DNA from: Stomorhina lunata | Taxonomy: Eukaryota; Arthropoda; Insecta; Diptera; Rhiniidae | Assembly (NCBI GenBank): GCA_933228675.1 | Contig: OW121742.1 | Location: 110,413,601-110,477,600, forward strand | Length of the DNA: 64,000 nt | Direction of reading: 5' to 3' | In this document: in pieces, positions 54,701 to 63,669 of the stretch | Position numbering within the stretch: position 1 is the stretch's first letter | Layout: the number at the start of each line of letters is the position of its first letter | The notes under the pieces: model-generated | The model's input: the letters and a program-made list of their open reading frames with translations, nothing else | Database searches by the model: none | Told to the model about the DNA's origin: nothing | Made by a program: the position numbers and the translations under genes

Positions 54701-55903
54701 AACCTGCTCAAAGACCTTGAGATTCTGATAGTTCAACTCCAAATGTCCCACCAAAATATTAAAGATTTTAATGGCATGGGCCGAAGGCAAACGATAAAGT
54801 TTGATGACAAAAACCTCTATCAAACCATCTACGGCTGTTACAACATCCTGTATCTCCTGTTCGGTCTTGATGTCCGTACCATACTGTTTGTGCAGCTCAA
54901 AGGGACGATTGATAATCTTCTCCACTATATCCAATAATTCACCACAACGCTTAGTATCACAGTGACGTATAAAATCAATCAAGGCATCGGCAACAGCTCT
55001 TCTTAGCTGGACATCAGTTTCATTGCAAACGTGGGTGAAGAGAGGAATAACAACACGTTCTAAGATTTCCTCCTCATAGCAGGAACGATTGAGGTCCATA
55101 ATATTCACCAAAGATTGTATGACCTTAATGCGTATGGGGGTATTGCTCATTTTATAGAAACGCTGAACAAAGTTATTGAGATGTAGAAGCCATTCGGGTC
55201 GAGTAGCGGTGATCTTGGAAGATCTATAGTCGATAAGAAGTAAAACAGATGTCTCAGGTCTGCTTTCGGCCACACGTTCGATTAAATCATAAATACGATC
55301 GTAGTTGGCTAGAATTTTGGTCTTTTCATCTTCCAAAAGCTTCTCGATGCAAGAGATATTGCCATGGAAATGTTTTTTCAACTGCAACAAACCATTAGTG
55401 GTGGTGGAGAAGCTCTCTAAAAGAACAAAAATTAAAAATTAAGAGTAACAAATATACATCAGGCCAACTCACCATAATACTCTATATTATCCACTATGGC
55501 CGACATAATATCACATATACGATCCCATATTATTTCGGGTAATTCGGATTTGTATTTAGTTATAACAATCTCTATGCCAATTATCACCTCATAGGTAACA
55601 CTAACATGACGACTATCCAGAGCCTAGAAATTATAAAAGTTATAGGTTATTGTATATGTTTTATAAGATATCGTGAATCTTTTGTTTATAACTTACTCTC
55701 AAGAAACTATTTAGTACCATGGAGGCATAAAATAGCGGTGATACCTGGAATACCATGAGAGATCCAAAAATATTCATATTCAAATGAAAGACGGCACCTC
55801 TTAGCAGGTAATTATCTTCATAAAGATTGCGATCATTTAAAATGTTGCACATCATTTTCATGGAATGATAACCCAATTCAGTGCCCAGAAGATTTTTCAT
55901 GAT
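45655..55903 (-). CDS. Tuberin (Tsc2/gigas), visible 11 coding exons, N-terminus missing
   Basis: Tuberin is the GTPase-activating subunit of the Tsc1-Tsc2 complex; it acts on Rheb to restrain TORC1 at the lysosome. Exons, 5' to 3': 55,903-55,697; 55,623-55,473; 55,416-54,683; 54,266-54,008; 51,188-50,739; 50,673-50,474; 50,406-50,114; 50,061-47,952; 47,887-47,744; 46,344-46,174; 45,929-45,834; 45,774-45,655. The last two lie in the C-terminal tail. All join in frame with GT..AG introns to give 1,644 residues, colinear with human tuberin from about residue 250 to the end. It shows the HEAT-like region, the AKT-site regions RKRSTSL and RGRSKTIS, and the Rap-GAP domain with KKHIGNDYVNIIYN, whose GND Asn is the catalytic 'asparagine thumb'. 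No exon for roughly the first 250 residues was found between 55,904 and 62,571 or in 63,514-64,000, so it probably lies beyond the window. Confidence 0.93.
45834..45929 (-). CDS. gig exon (C-terminal basic helix)
   Basis: 32 codons: LASNVYQSLQKKNPYASNWL then ERLRSIKRLRSK, matching human SKWIARLRHIKRLRQR near the C-terminus. It is too short to stand out on its own. Confidence 0.93.
46002..46150. mobile_element. Intact Harbinger-like MITE (149 bp, TSD TTA)
   Basis: The terminal inverted repeat GGGGCTGTTCACAAATTACG faces an almost exact reverse complement at the right end (CGTAATTTGTGAGCAGCCCC); the match of about 27 bases includes GTAACGCT. It is flanked by TTA at 45,999-46,001 and 46,151-46,153. 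A 3-bp T-A-rich TSD and GGG-starting TIRs fit PIF/Harbinger MITEs. It has no coding content and lies in a short tuberin intron. Confidence 0.9.
46174..46344 (-). CDS. gig exon (end of Rap-GAP domain)
   Basis: 57 codons: GQFSFACVIVEPLELNTNRI, PEIAEFVCNSGPKIVSDKSA and LLARQLALHAN, colinear with human GQFNFVHVIVTPL...FVARQMALHAN. Confidence 0.95.
46440..47640. repeat. ~130-bp diverged tandem array K in tuberin intron
   Basis: Roughly nine units with AATACGAATTATGTTTTGAA, ATCATCGCTT, AGAACTACTCACACATTTTT and CAGGAGTCAGAAGG-like parts, spaced about 90-140 bases. It fills most of the intron 46,345-47,743. Confidence 0.85.
47744..47887 (-). CDS. gig exon (Rap-GAP catalytic region)
   Basis: 48 codons: VTFHVATLMPTKLNSDP, then KKKHIGNDYVNIIYNESG. 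The Asn in HIGND is the catalytic 'asparagine thumb' position of Rap-GAP/tuberin proteins. Ends at ATATCG|gtgagt. Confidence 0.96.
47952..50061 (-). CDS. gig large exon (linker and Rap-GAP start)
   Basis: 2,110 bases. It opens LPAVEYLLKDGHSQTWLVGH, then a long Ser/Thr/Gln-rich linker with AEVLVRRPTGNISWITRIQN and RGRSKTISVV (aligned with the human Thr1462 AKT-site region). It then enters the Rap-GAP domain at NPSFVFMQLYH and ETHKIGVLYVGQGQ, and ends FTYIWKDDIVQ. Several open frames on the opposite strand are shadows. Confidence 0.96.
50114..50406 (-). CDS. gig exon with AKT-site motif RKRSTSL
   Basis: 293 bases. It contains SSNRKRSTSLTERG, aligned with human RARSTSLNERP around Ser939, a known AKT site, then FHAELAETCIDFLARHTF and TLPKR. 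The RxRxxS context is kept. Confidence 0.94.
50474..50673 (-). CDS. gig exon
   Basis: 200 bases. It encodes [20 protein letters not shown] and VVSLAHHVIAGWFLKCKL, closely matching human [20 protein letters not shown]...AHHVIAMWF. It ends NCVTYIIN before gtaagg. Confidence 0.95.
50739..51188 (-). CDS. gig exon
   Basis: 450 bases. It encodes FEIFQLVIKELPKVMQNKAL, the helix ALVIYHQYLQPSNQHKIIEV and PPVAIPVLDFLS. The donor is at TCAA|gtaggt, because only this frame joins to ILSRLSNDLCTNF in the next exon; a nearby GT three bases away gives the wrong phase. Confidence 0.92.
51189..53289. other. Tuberin intron, unclassified part
   Basis: Moderately complex sequence, probably decayed mobile-element DNA upstream of the RT remnant. 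Frames at 52,588-52,824 (plus) and 52,765-53,067 (minus) have no recognisable domain. Confidence 0.4.
53290..53890 (+). mobile_element. 3' end of a non-LTR retrotransposon (RT thumb and tail)
   Basis: In three shifted frames, the sequence shows LEYANDVCLLSQSSGRLQE (the catalytic-motif region, with Asp changed to Asn), ADKNIESRINKAKSVYVILR, QISTTKLRIYIPNV and a WNPQRRGRRVGSP-like Arg-rich end. The ADEDI...RINKA...LRIYNTNVKSVLLYGSETW pattern is common to RTE-like elements in arthropods. Stops and frameshifts make it inactive. Confidence 0.8.
53891..54007. other. Tuberin intron 5' part
   Basis: Unclassified sequence next to the donor at 54,002-54,007. Confidence 0.4.
54008..54266 (-). CDS. gig exon
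   Basis: 259 bases from CTCCTTAG to CGAG|gtaagt. It encodes IFCWMLKARANASYHIGYPD, a His-rich loop, and then a helix ending RCLEKDR. Confidence 0.92.
54683..55416 (-). CDS. gig exon (HEAT-like solenoid)
   Basis: 734 bases. It includes FHGN, AESRPETSVLLLIDYRS, RIKVIQSLVNIMDLNRSCYE and LLDIVEKIINRPF, all colinear with the tuberin alpha-solenoid. It ends VNVVRYK before gtgagt. Confidence 0.95.
55473..55623 (-). CDS. gig exon
   Basis: 151 bases. It encodes ALDSRHVSVTYEVIIGIEIV and YKSELPEIIWDRICDIM, matching the VSYEIVLSITRLIKKY...WDILLNII helices of the tuberin solenoid. Confidence 0.92.
55697..55903 (-). CDS. gig exon (first visible)
   Basis: 69 codons, phase 0 at both ends, between CTCTTTTAG and TTGAGA|gtaagt. 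It encodes IMKNLLGTELGYHSMKMMCN and LLRGAVFHLNMNIFG, colinear with human tuberin's MRNLLGTHLG...LLRGAVFF segment. Confidence 0.93.
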
Positions 55904-56099
55904 CTAAAAGAGATTAGAAAATTTAGGATTTTTAAAAAATTATATAAATTTTATAATATTAAAGGATTATCGTGGTTGGAACCTCGATAACAGAAATACA
56001 ACTTATACAAATTTAAACTTTGAAATTTGGATGTTATACACCACTAGATGGCGCTACATTTATGTTAAAACAATATGTGCTTTAACATCAGAAATTCTC
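55904..56099. other. Tuberin intron/upstream sequence with CTCF-like site
   Basis: A+T-rich. Contains CCACTAGATGGCGCTA at about 56,041-56,056, which resembles the published CTCF core but is also a common insect motif. Confidence 0.4.
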
Positions 56100-56960
56100 T
56101 ACAACTTTGGTCGGAATCCTTAGAATTTCGAGTCATTCCGGTACGAAGAACCGTCTGCCGTGGGACGACCTCTGTAATGATTTATGTTGGCTTTTATACA
56201 TAAGCTTAACAGGTTGCTTGGGCTTGGAGTCAGGCCTACCACGATCTGGCTATTTAGTTAAGGAGTTACTGTTTACCACAACACCAGAAGTCGTAATCCC
56301 TGATAGAAACGACGGTGAGGGGCAAACAGCGTTTTTTCAAGGCAGTTCGATGTTTACAGATGGATCTTAAATGGATTGCAGTACTGGATCTGGCGTTTTC
56401 CTAAGAGAACAAAACATTAGAAAATCTTTTAGACTTGCGGACGAGTGCAGTGTCTTCCAGGCAGAGATATTTGCCATATGGAAGGCTACAGAGCTCATCC
56501 CTGGTACTATAGGTGAAAATAGTGAGGTTACTATATACGTCAATAGCCAGGCAGCGCTCATGGCGTTGCGTGGACATAGTATAACCTCCAACGTTCCCAC
56601 GGCAGTCGGTTCTTCGACAGACATTGCTTCACCTATCAGTCACTTTCATTTGGCATTAAGTCTTGGATCAGCAAGGAAATCACATGAGGAAGCATGGTTA
56701 CGTGTAGGACATTGAGTGCTCTATGGCCTAAAGCAGATATTACTAGAATCATAATTTTACTAGGTCTGAAAAGGACAAGTTTAAGAAGATGTACAGGGTT
56801 CTTAGCAGGACATTGTACCTTAAATTCCAGGTTAAATAGTGAAATACTAAAGGAGAACTTAGTGGATGGGGAAAAAATCGATAACATTATATCTCTCAAA
56901 CTTAAAGGAAGACAAATCATAAATTTCGTTAAGAACAGCTGCAAAAAAAAACAGGACTCA
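56100..56960 (+). mobile_element. Non-LTR element RNase H fragment
   Basis: An RNase H domain is readable: MFTDGS (first catalytic Asp) is interrupted by a TAA, then GSGVFLREQNIRKSFRLADE, CSVFQAEIFAIWKATELI (catalytic Glu) and YVNSQAAL (where an Asp is usual). Further on, frames show LLGLKRTSLRRCTGFLAGH, the C-terminal Cys/His-type region of Jockey/R1-like ORF2. Premature stops and the Asp-to-Asn change mark it as dead. Confidence 0.85.
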
Positions 56961-57526
56961 CGATTAGTACTTCATGGAAACTAGTCAGAAAAAATCGGTA
57001 ACATTATATCTTTCAAACTAAAAGTTAAACTAAATTTAAATAACTGAAAGGCAAACTAAATTTAAATTACTTTGAGGTCAAAAATAAAAGGTACTTTTTA
57101 GAAACTAGGACGAAAAAGTGGGAAACATTGTATCTCCTAAGCTGATTTATTCTTATAAAATTTGGAAAGTGGCTAACTTTTTTGATTTTTTCAAAGGGAG
57201 ATTTAGTGGATAGGGAAAAAAATCGGTAACTTAAAACTTTTTCTCATTTTGCCAAATGAACTGAATCGTCCCATTATATCGAGTATCTTTTTTATCTTTT
57301 TACATTCTTCGAATGTAAATTAATAAATTAACATAAAATTTAATTTCAATGTCAAAACATTGCACTATAAAATTATATATAAACATAAATCGATGGATTA
57401 CATTTGCAGATCGCACCTCATTTGACCCTAACTGCTATAAATGCACAAACAATTTCGGTATAATAAAACATTTTAAAACAGATATTTTTTCCATAAAATA
57501 TCAAATTTTTTTATTATAATCCGTAC
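56961..57526. other. A+T-rich sequence
   Basis: No feature is recognised; the left part may be debris of the preceding retrotransposon. Confidence 0.4.
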
Positions 57527-57540
57527 ACATTTTACCTTGA

Positions 57541-57858
57541 ACCACCGTGGTATAGCAGGTTAGTCATTCGCCTAGCATACAGAGGTCCCAAGTTCGATCC
57601 CTGGCCAGACCCACTTGAAAAAAAATAAATTTTCAACAAAAAAAAGCGGCAATTTACCTCATAACTCAGCTAGCCACTGGTTATTGAGTATTAGGCTATG
57701 TAAAACTTCTCTAACTAATGCATTTGACGTTCAGAGCCGGAGTTAAACCGTAGGTCCCTTTCAATGAGTCTAAAAATAGAATCGGATGCAGCTCATTATC
57801 TGAGAGAAGTACCACTTGTTAAAATTGGAAAGCTGTCGTGCAAATTATTATTATTATT
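57541..57858 (+). mobile_element. tRNA-derived SINE with target-site duplication
   Basis: The head is tRNA-like: GTGGTATAGCAGGTTAG fits the A box/D arm, and GTTCGATCCC fits the B box. The body continues to a (ATT)n tail with ACATTTTACCTTGA at 57,527-57,540 and ACATTTTACCTTAA at 57,859-57,872, a 14-base direct repeat with one mismatch. It is a retroposed pol III element rather than a gene. Confidence 0.9.
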
Positions 57859-57872
57859 ACATTTTACCTTAA

Positions 57873-58829
57873 AGAGTAGGGTATCAGTTGTTTTAAAACT
57901 GCATTGTACTTTCCATCTCTGTCGAAAGCGAAGCTTTTATTAAAAAAGCTTTTATATTAAACTTATTCTCATTTATTTTAGGATTGCCAAGTCTAGTTAT
58001 GAAAACGATTTTGAATATTAGGAAAATAATGACGAGTAGAGTTAGTTGGGGAATATATTAAAATGAATATAATCCTAGCCCTTTTAATAAGAAATAGTCC
58101 GTTAAAATGTTTAAAATTTTTTTAATAAAGTATAAAACCTCTAAGGGAAAGGTAAATATTAATTTTAAAATTAGAAAAATAACTCTCCCAAATTTCATAT
58201 TATCATTATATTTAAATACTAATCCCCAGTTTTGTGCATAAAAATTTCCTTATTAGGCTTTAGTATTTATACTCTCTAAAAAAATTCTGTATAACTTAAG
58301 AGATAAATCAAAATAAAAGAGAGAAAATGATCGCAATTATTAAACAGCTGTTGAGTTAAATTGTTATTATAATTTATGAAAAAAAATAATAAATGATAAC
58401 GATTTAGTTGACAGAAAACTGAAACAGCTGAAATTTTAAATTCATATTAAATTAAACAAAATTTTTAATAAATTAAGACATTTGATCTTAAGCTGATATC
58501 AAAAGGGATTTGAACTGAAGATCTGATTAGGCTAAAGGTAAGTGCAAGTTAATAGTTAAAGAACATTCAAAAAGTGAGTAAAAAAGATCGATTAATTTTT
58601 GTGTTTAGAATTTTCAGTGACTGAGTTTGTTATATTATATATTCTCATAAGATCATAAGTTCAGAAGTTATTATTTCTATATGCATAATGTAATGAAAGT
58701 AAGACACTGATCTCATGTGGAACCTGATCTTGTAGGAACCATTAACCCCTAAAGGTCGAGTCTATAGATAAAGGATAGGGGTAAAGTAGGCAAACAAATC
58801 AAAAATATCCCACTAGGAAAAAAAGGGAG
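57873..58829. other. A+T-rich sequence
   Basis: No exon or repeat is recognised. I searched the minus strand for the missing tuberin N-terminal exons and did not see them. Confidence 0.4.
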
Positions 58830-59700
58830 TATTTGGCGTACTTTAAATTAACTATAATATTAGGAGTACCTGTAACCCCTACATTAAAGTTGAGGTTTTA
58901 CGTGAGCACACTACCGTACAGCCCGGTGCTCTCAACACCGAGTGATAAAAATAAGCCCACTAGAGCCCGGATATACATACATCCGTACCAAATTGAAACA
59001 AAGCTTTTTGGACCAGGTTTTCCCTTTGGTAGGGGCGGAGCTGTCTAACCTCCTTCCGGTACGGCACCCGGTTGCAATGCAACTCCACATCGAAGATACG
59101 TTTTACCCGGTGTTTTGAGTATAACCATAGCCACCACGATGCTCCCAACAGGGGCCACACCAATAGTCAGGCTAGAAGTTCCAGGGCCGTGGTACCAGAC
59201 AAAGTCTCTGGTCGGACTTCGTGGATAAGCCACTACCAGTAAATGTCCCAAAAAAAGGCTAGGGGGCTGTTCACATACTACGTAACGCTCTTAGGGGGGG
59301 ACTTTTGTTACGGTAGAGGAATTTTGTATGCGTATTTCTATTAAAATCTGTTACACAGAAGGGGATTCCAAATCTGCGAACAGCCCCTAGGGACTGATTC
59401 CCTCACACACATATTCACACAACACATGACCACCGAAATTCATTCCGAACACATTTTTGGATATAAACAGGCTTCCCGGGGTCCGACCCAGCCCCAGAAG
59501 AACTGGTATTCTACCAAGATACCGGGAGGGCCGAGTCGGACCCCAAGGGAGCCCATTCAACCAAATGTATTACTGAATAGCACTAGAAGAAAGCATTCTT
59601 CTCCTATTGAACATCACTAAAACATACTCAGTCACAATTCTCACTCTATCCGGGGTGCAAAGCACCCCACCTGTAACCCCTACAGTAGAATGTCCCCAAA
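58830..59700. repeat. Unclassified GC-richer segment flanked by ACCTGTAACCCCTACA
   Basis: The motif ACCTGTAACCCCTACA occurs at about 58,868 and 59,669, and a motif like AGTAAATGTCCCAAAAA at 59,240 recurs as AGTAGAATGTCCCCAAAAAA at about 59,684. Between them the sequence is G+C-rich for this window (GCCCGGTGCTCTCAACACCG). The frames 58,833-59,251 match no protein I know. It may be a non-LTR 5' region or another dispersed element. It contains a MITE at 59,263. Confidence 0.55.
59263..59387. mobile_element. Second Harbinger-like MITE copy (125 bp, TSD TAG)
   Basis: Same family as 46,002-46,150: left TIR GGGGCTGTTCACATACTACG, right end GAACAGCCCC, flanked by TAG at 59,260-59,262 and 59,388-59,390. 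The right inner TIR is truncated. Confidence 0.85.
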
Positions 59701-60289
59701 AAATAAGTTATTTTTTGTAGCTTCTTAAAACCATTATAAAAAAATACATGACCATGAGAATTCGTGCCGCCATCGTCGCAAAAAGCCAAATTTTGACCTT
59801 TGATGACATTTATAACTTTATCCGAACTCAATAATATTTTTTATTTCGGTTATTGGGATCAAAGACAATAAAACTGGCGGGTATGGGTATCTGAATTTGA
59901 AAAAAGAAAATTCTCTATACTAACGTGGGATAGTCTATCCTACAGGGCACATTCAAGGCGACGGATATTGGTGTTTCACACGGGTCATCAGGTTTACTTG
60001 ATCAGTTTTTCTTCAAATTTATTTTGAACCTGCATTCACGTTCACACACGAACGTAATCTACGTCAGTTTTCACTTCATTTTCCTTAAATTTCATAAAAA
60101 TTTTCAAAATTTTCGTTAAATTGATAGTACGGTCAGGGGTTTGTATCAATTTCAATTCTGTCAGCTTTTTCTCATATAAACTTAAGACTTTCTGAGCCAA
60201 ACGTGACTAGTGTGAAAGTAGCCAAAGGGGAACATGTCCTAAATATGAGTTGTAGGGAAACAATCCAATTATTTAAGATTTAGGCAGAT
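59701..60289. other. Unclassified sequence
   Basis: No coding exon or known repeat is recognised. Confidence 0.35.
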
Positions 60290-62520
60290 TTAGATAAAGA
60301 TGGGATACTAAGGGAGAGATTGTGGACCAAACGAACTGAATTTTCAAGACACTGAAGGAAGAAATTGTGATCTAAGCGAACTGACTCTATATAACCTTAA
60401 TCTAATAGGTCTAGAATGGTTTGGATCAGGGTCAAATGAATGGGGGCTACATATAGTAAGAGATGACAAAAATTTAAGGGATTTTAAAGAAGAAAAAGAC
60501 GGACTAAAAGAACTCATCTAAAATGACCTAAATATAGAGGATTTTTATGACACTAAAGGTAGAGATTGTGATCCAAACGACCTTAATCTTATAGGTCTAC
60601 AATGATTTGAGTCAGGGTCAAATGAATGGCGGACTACATATTCTATAAGATGACAAATTTTGAAGAGAGTTTTAGTGAAAGATGGACATTAAAGGGAGGG
60701 ATTGTGGTCTAAAAGAACTGAGTTAAGATGACCTGAATACAAAAGGATTTATATGACACTAAAGGGAAAGATTGTGATTCAAATACCTTAATATAATAGG
60801 TCTACAATCATTAAAAGATAATACATTCAAGGGATAAATTGTGGCCTAAAAGAACTTAATCTAATTGGTCTACAATGATTTGGGTCAGGGTCAAATGAAT
60901 TACGGACACATATTCTATAAGATGACAAAATTTGTAGGGAGTTTTAGTGAAAGATAGGACATTAAAGGAAGGGATTGTGGCCTAAAAGAACTGAGTTAAG
61001 ATGACCTGAATATAATAGGATTCATATGACACTAAAGGAAGAGATTGTGATCCAAACGGCCTTAATCTAATAGGTCTACAATAATTTGAGTCAGGGTCAA
61101 ATGAATGGCGGACTACATATTCTATAAGACGACAAAATTTGAAGAGAGTTTTAGTGAAAGATGGACATTAAAGGGAGGGATTGTGGTCTAAAAGAACTGA
61201 GTTAAGATGACCTGAATACAAAAGGATTTATATGACACTAAAGGGAAAGATTGTGATCCAAATACCTTAATATAATAAGTCTACAATGATTAAAAGATAA
61301 TACATTCAAGGGATAAATTGTGGCCTAAAAGAACTTAATCTAATTGGTCTACAATGATTTGGGTCAGGGTCAAATGAATTACGGACACATATTCTATAAG
61401 ATGACAAAATTTGTAGGGAGTTTTAGTGAAAGATAGGACATTAAAGGAAGGGATTGTGGCCTAAAAGAACTGAGTTAAGATGACCTGAATATAATAGGAT
61501 TCATATGACACTAAAGGAAGAGATTGTGATCCAAACGGCCTTAATCTAATAGGTCTACAATAATTTGAGTCAGGGTCAAATGAATGGCGGACTACATATT
61601 CTATAAGACGACAAAATTTGTAGGGAGTTTTAGTGAAAGATAGGACATTAATAGGAGGGATTGTGGCCTAAAAGAACTGAGTTAAGATGACCTGAATATA
61701 ATAGGATTCATATGACACTAAAGGAAGAGATTGTGATCCAAACGGCCTTAATCTAATAGGTCTACAATAATTTGAGTCAGGGTCAAATGAATGGCGGACT
61801 ACATATTCTATAAGACGACAAAATTTGTAGGGAGTTTTAGTGAAAGATAGGACATTAAAGGAAGGGATTGTGGCCTAAAAGAACTGAGTTAAGATGACCT
61901 GAATATAATAGGATTCATATGACACTAAAGGAAGAGATTGTGATCCAAACGGCCTTAATCTAATAGGTCTACAATAATTTGAGTCAGGGTCAAATGAATG
62001 GCGGACTACATATTCTATAAGACGACAAAATTTGTAGGGAGTTTTAGTGAAAGATAGGACATTAAAGGGAGGGATTGTGGCCTAAAAGAACTGAGTTAAG
62101 ATGACCTGAATATAATAGGATTCATATGACACTAAAGGAAGAGATTGTGATCCAAACGGCCTTAATCTAATAGGTCTACAATAATTTGAGTCAGGGTCAA
62201 ATGAATGGCGGACTACATATTCTATAAGACGACAAAATTTGTAGGGAGTTTTAGTGAAAGATAGGACATTAATAGGAGGGATTGTGGCCTAAAAGAACTG
62301 AGTTAAGATGACCTGAATATAAAAGGATTTATATGACACCGAAGGGAAAGATTGTGATCCAAATATCTTTATATAATAGGTCTATAATGGTTTGGACCAG
62401 GATCAAATGAATTGCGGACTACATATTCTAAAAGTTGTCATCTTTTGGAGGGAGGGAGCTGAATATAAAAGGATTTTTATGACACTTAAGGAAGACATTG
62501 GTCTACAATAATTTAAGTTA
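60290..62520. repeat. ~207-bp tandem array L upstream of ketohexokinase
   Basis: The unit includes ATTGTGGCCTAAAAGAACTG, AGTTAAGATGACCTGAATAT, GGTCTACAATAATTTGAGTC and GACAAAATTTGTAGGGAG. The anchor ATTGTGG occurs at 60,974, 61,180, 61,453, 61,660, 61,867, 62,074 and 62,281: spacing 206-207, except one 273. A ~479-base segment (60,974-61,453) differs from the rest by carrying an extra variant block that is itself a second copy of one to the left. Confidence 0.95.
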
Positions 62521-62549
62521 TGAATATAAATTTTTAATCTCAAGTCTTA

Positions 62550-62571
62550 AACCATTTTCTCTATTTCCCAG
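62550..62571 (+). promoter_or_regulatory. Splice acceptor before ketohexokinase ATG
   Basis: TTTTCTCTATTTCCCAG directly precedes the ATG, so the coding exon is joined to an upstream exon, which I cannot locate. Confidence 0.7.
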
Positions 62572-63513
62572 ATGTCGGATAAACGTGTATTATGTGTGGG
62601 TATGTGTGTTTTGGATATAATCCATGTATGTGCTGAATTTCCCGTCGAAGATACCGATAAACGCTGTTTGGATGGCTATTGGCAGAGGGGTGGAAATGCC
62701 TCAAACAACTGCACAGTCCTAAGTAAACTAGGAGCTAAATGTGAATTCTTGGGTATGACCTCTTCGGCCCCAGCCTTTCAATTTCTTTACGAAGATTGTG
62801 TGCAAAGAAATATAGAGTTAAAAAATTGTCCAAAAAAATCAATAAATCCACCATTTTCCAGTGTTATACTTGTGAAGTCTAAAGGAAGTCGTACCATAGT
62901 TCATGCCAATACTGGATTTCCGATATTGAACTTTGAACATTTTCGTAATGTCAACTTGGAAGAATATACCTGGATACACTTTGAGGGTCGTAATGTCGAG
63001 GAAACCAAACAAATGATGGATATGATAGATCAATATAATAGTAAAATTAAGGGTAGAGCCATTAAAATATCTGTGGAATTGGAAAAACTGAATCAGGATT
63101 TATTTCACTTGGCCATGAGATCGCAGGTGGTATTTGTGGGCAAAGATATGGCCCAATATATGGGCTGGTCAACAGCCAAAGAGGCTGTCTTTAGTTCTCT
63201 GAAAATAATTAAGGATTTAAAGCTGAATTATCCAAATAAAACCTGGCCTTCACAATCGATTATATGTCCCTGGGGTTCGGAGTGTTCAGATGCTTTGGAT
63301 GAGGTAACGAATGAATATTTTTCTTTAAATGCTGTAGCGGTGGAGAATATTGTGGATTCTTTGGGTGCTGGTGACACCTTTGTGGCAGCTGTCATTTATG
63401 CTATGAATAATTTGGGGAAAAATTTAGAGGATGCTGTATCTTATGGCAATCGGGTGGCGGCATTTAAGATACAGCATCAAGGTTATGATTGTGTGGAAAA
63501 TTTTAAGCTTTAG
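62572..63513 (+). CDS. Ketohexokinase-like PfkB sugar kinase
   Basis: The product transfers phosphate from ATP to fructose to give fructose 1-phosphate (family role). The 313-residue product starts MSDKRVLCVGMCVLDIIHVC and is colinear with human ketohexokinase (298 residues) throughout. PfkB signature 1 is QRGGNASNNCTVLSKLG (residues 38-54). FEGRNVEETKQM corresponds to human IEGRNASE; SVELEK and VFVGKDMAQYMG also align. PfkB signature 2 is DSLGAGDTFVAAVIYAM, with the catalytic Asp in GAGD (residue 268). Unlike the usual compact gene, the coding region is in one exon, and the ATG follows a splice acceptor. It lies opposite in strand to tuberin and may be nested in its 5' intron. An alternative is another PfkB ribokinase-type enzyme, but the GGNASN..T and EGRN motifs favour ketohexokinase. 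Confidence 0.95.
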   Translation: MSDKRVLCVGMCVLDIIHVCAEFPVEDTDKRCLDGYWQRGGNASNNCTVLSKLGAKCEFLGMTSSAPAFQFLYEDCVQRNIELKNCPKKSINPPFSSVILVKSKGSRTIVHANTGFPILNFEHFRNVNLEEYTWIHFEGRNVEETKQMMDMIDQYNSKIKGRAIKISVELEKLNQDLFHLAMRSQVVFVGKDMAQYMGWSTAKEAVFSSLKIIKDLKLNYPNKTWPSQSIICPWGSECSDALDEVTNEYFSLNAVAVENIVDSLGAGDTFVAAVIYAMNNLGKNLEDAVSYGNRVAAFKIQHQGYDCVENFKL

Positions 63514-63537
63514 AAAATGTTTAATTATTTTTAAGTT

Positions 63538-63544
63538 TAATAAA
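63538..63544 (+). promoter_or_regulatory. Candidate polyadenylation signal of ketohexokinase
   Basis: AATAAAA lies about 25 bases after the stop codon. Confidence 0.7.
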
Positions 63545-63669
63545 ATCCAAATTTTTATAAAAAAAAAAGTAGAATTTTGTAAATTTTTCTAAGTTTTAAT
63601 TATCTAAAGCAGCGATGCCCAAAATTACTGTTCTTCTAACACTTGTGGTAGGAGTTTCTGGTGGTATAT

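Noticed and set aside
56041..56056. Single CTCF-like site as a firm regulatory call
   Set aside because: One short motif that is common in insect DNA is not enough evidence; only the tandem array is reported.
57541..57620. Functional tRNA gene
   Set aside because: The A and B box match is real, but the acceptor stem does not form and the sequence continues into a retroposed body with a tail and target duplications. It is a SINE.
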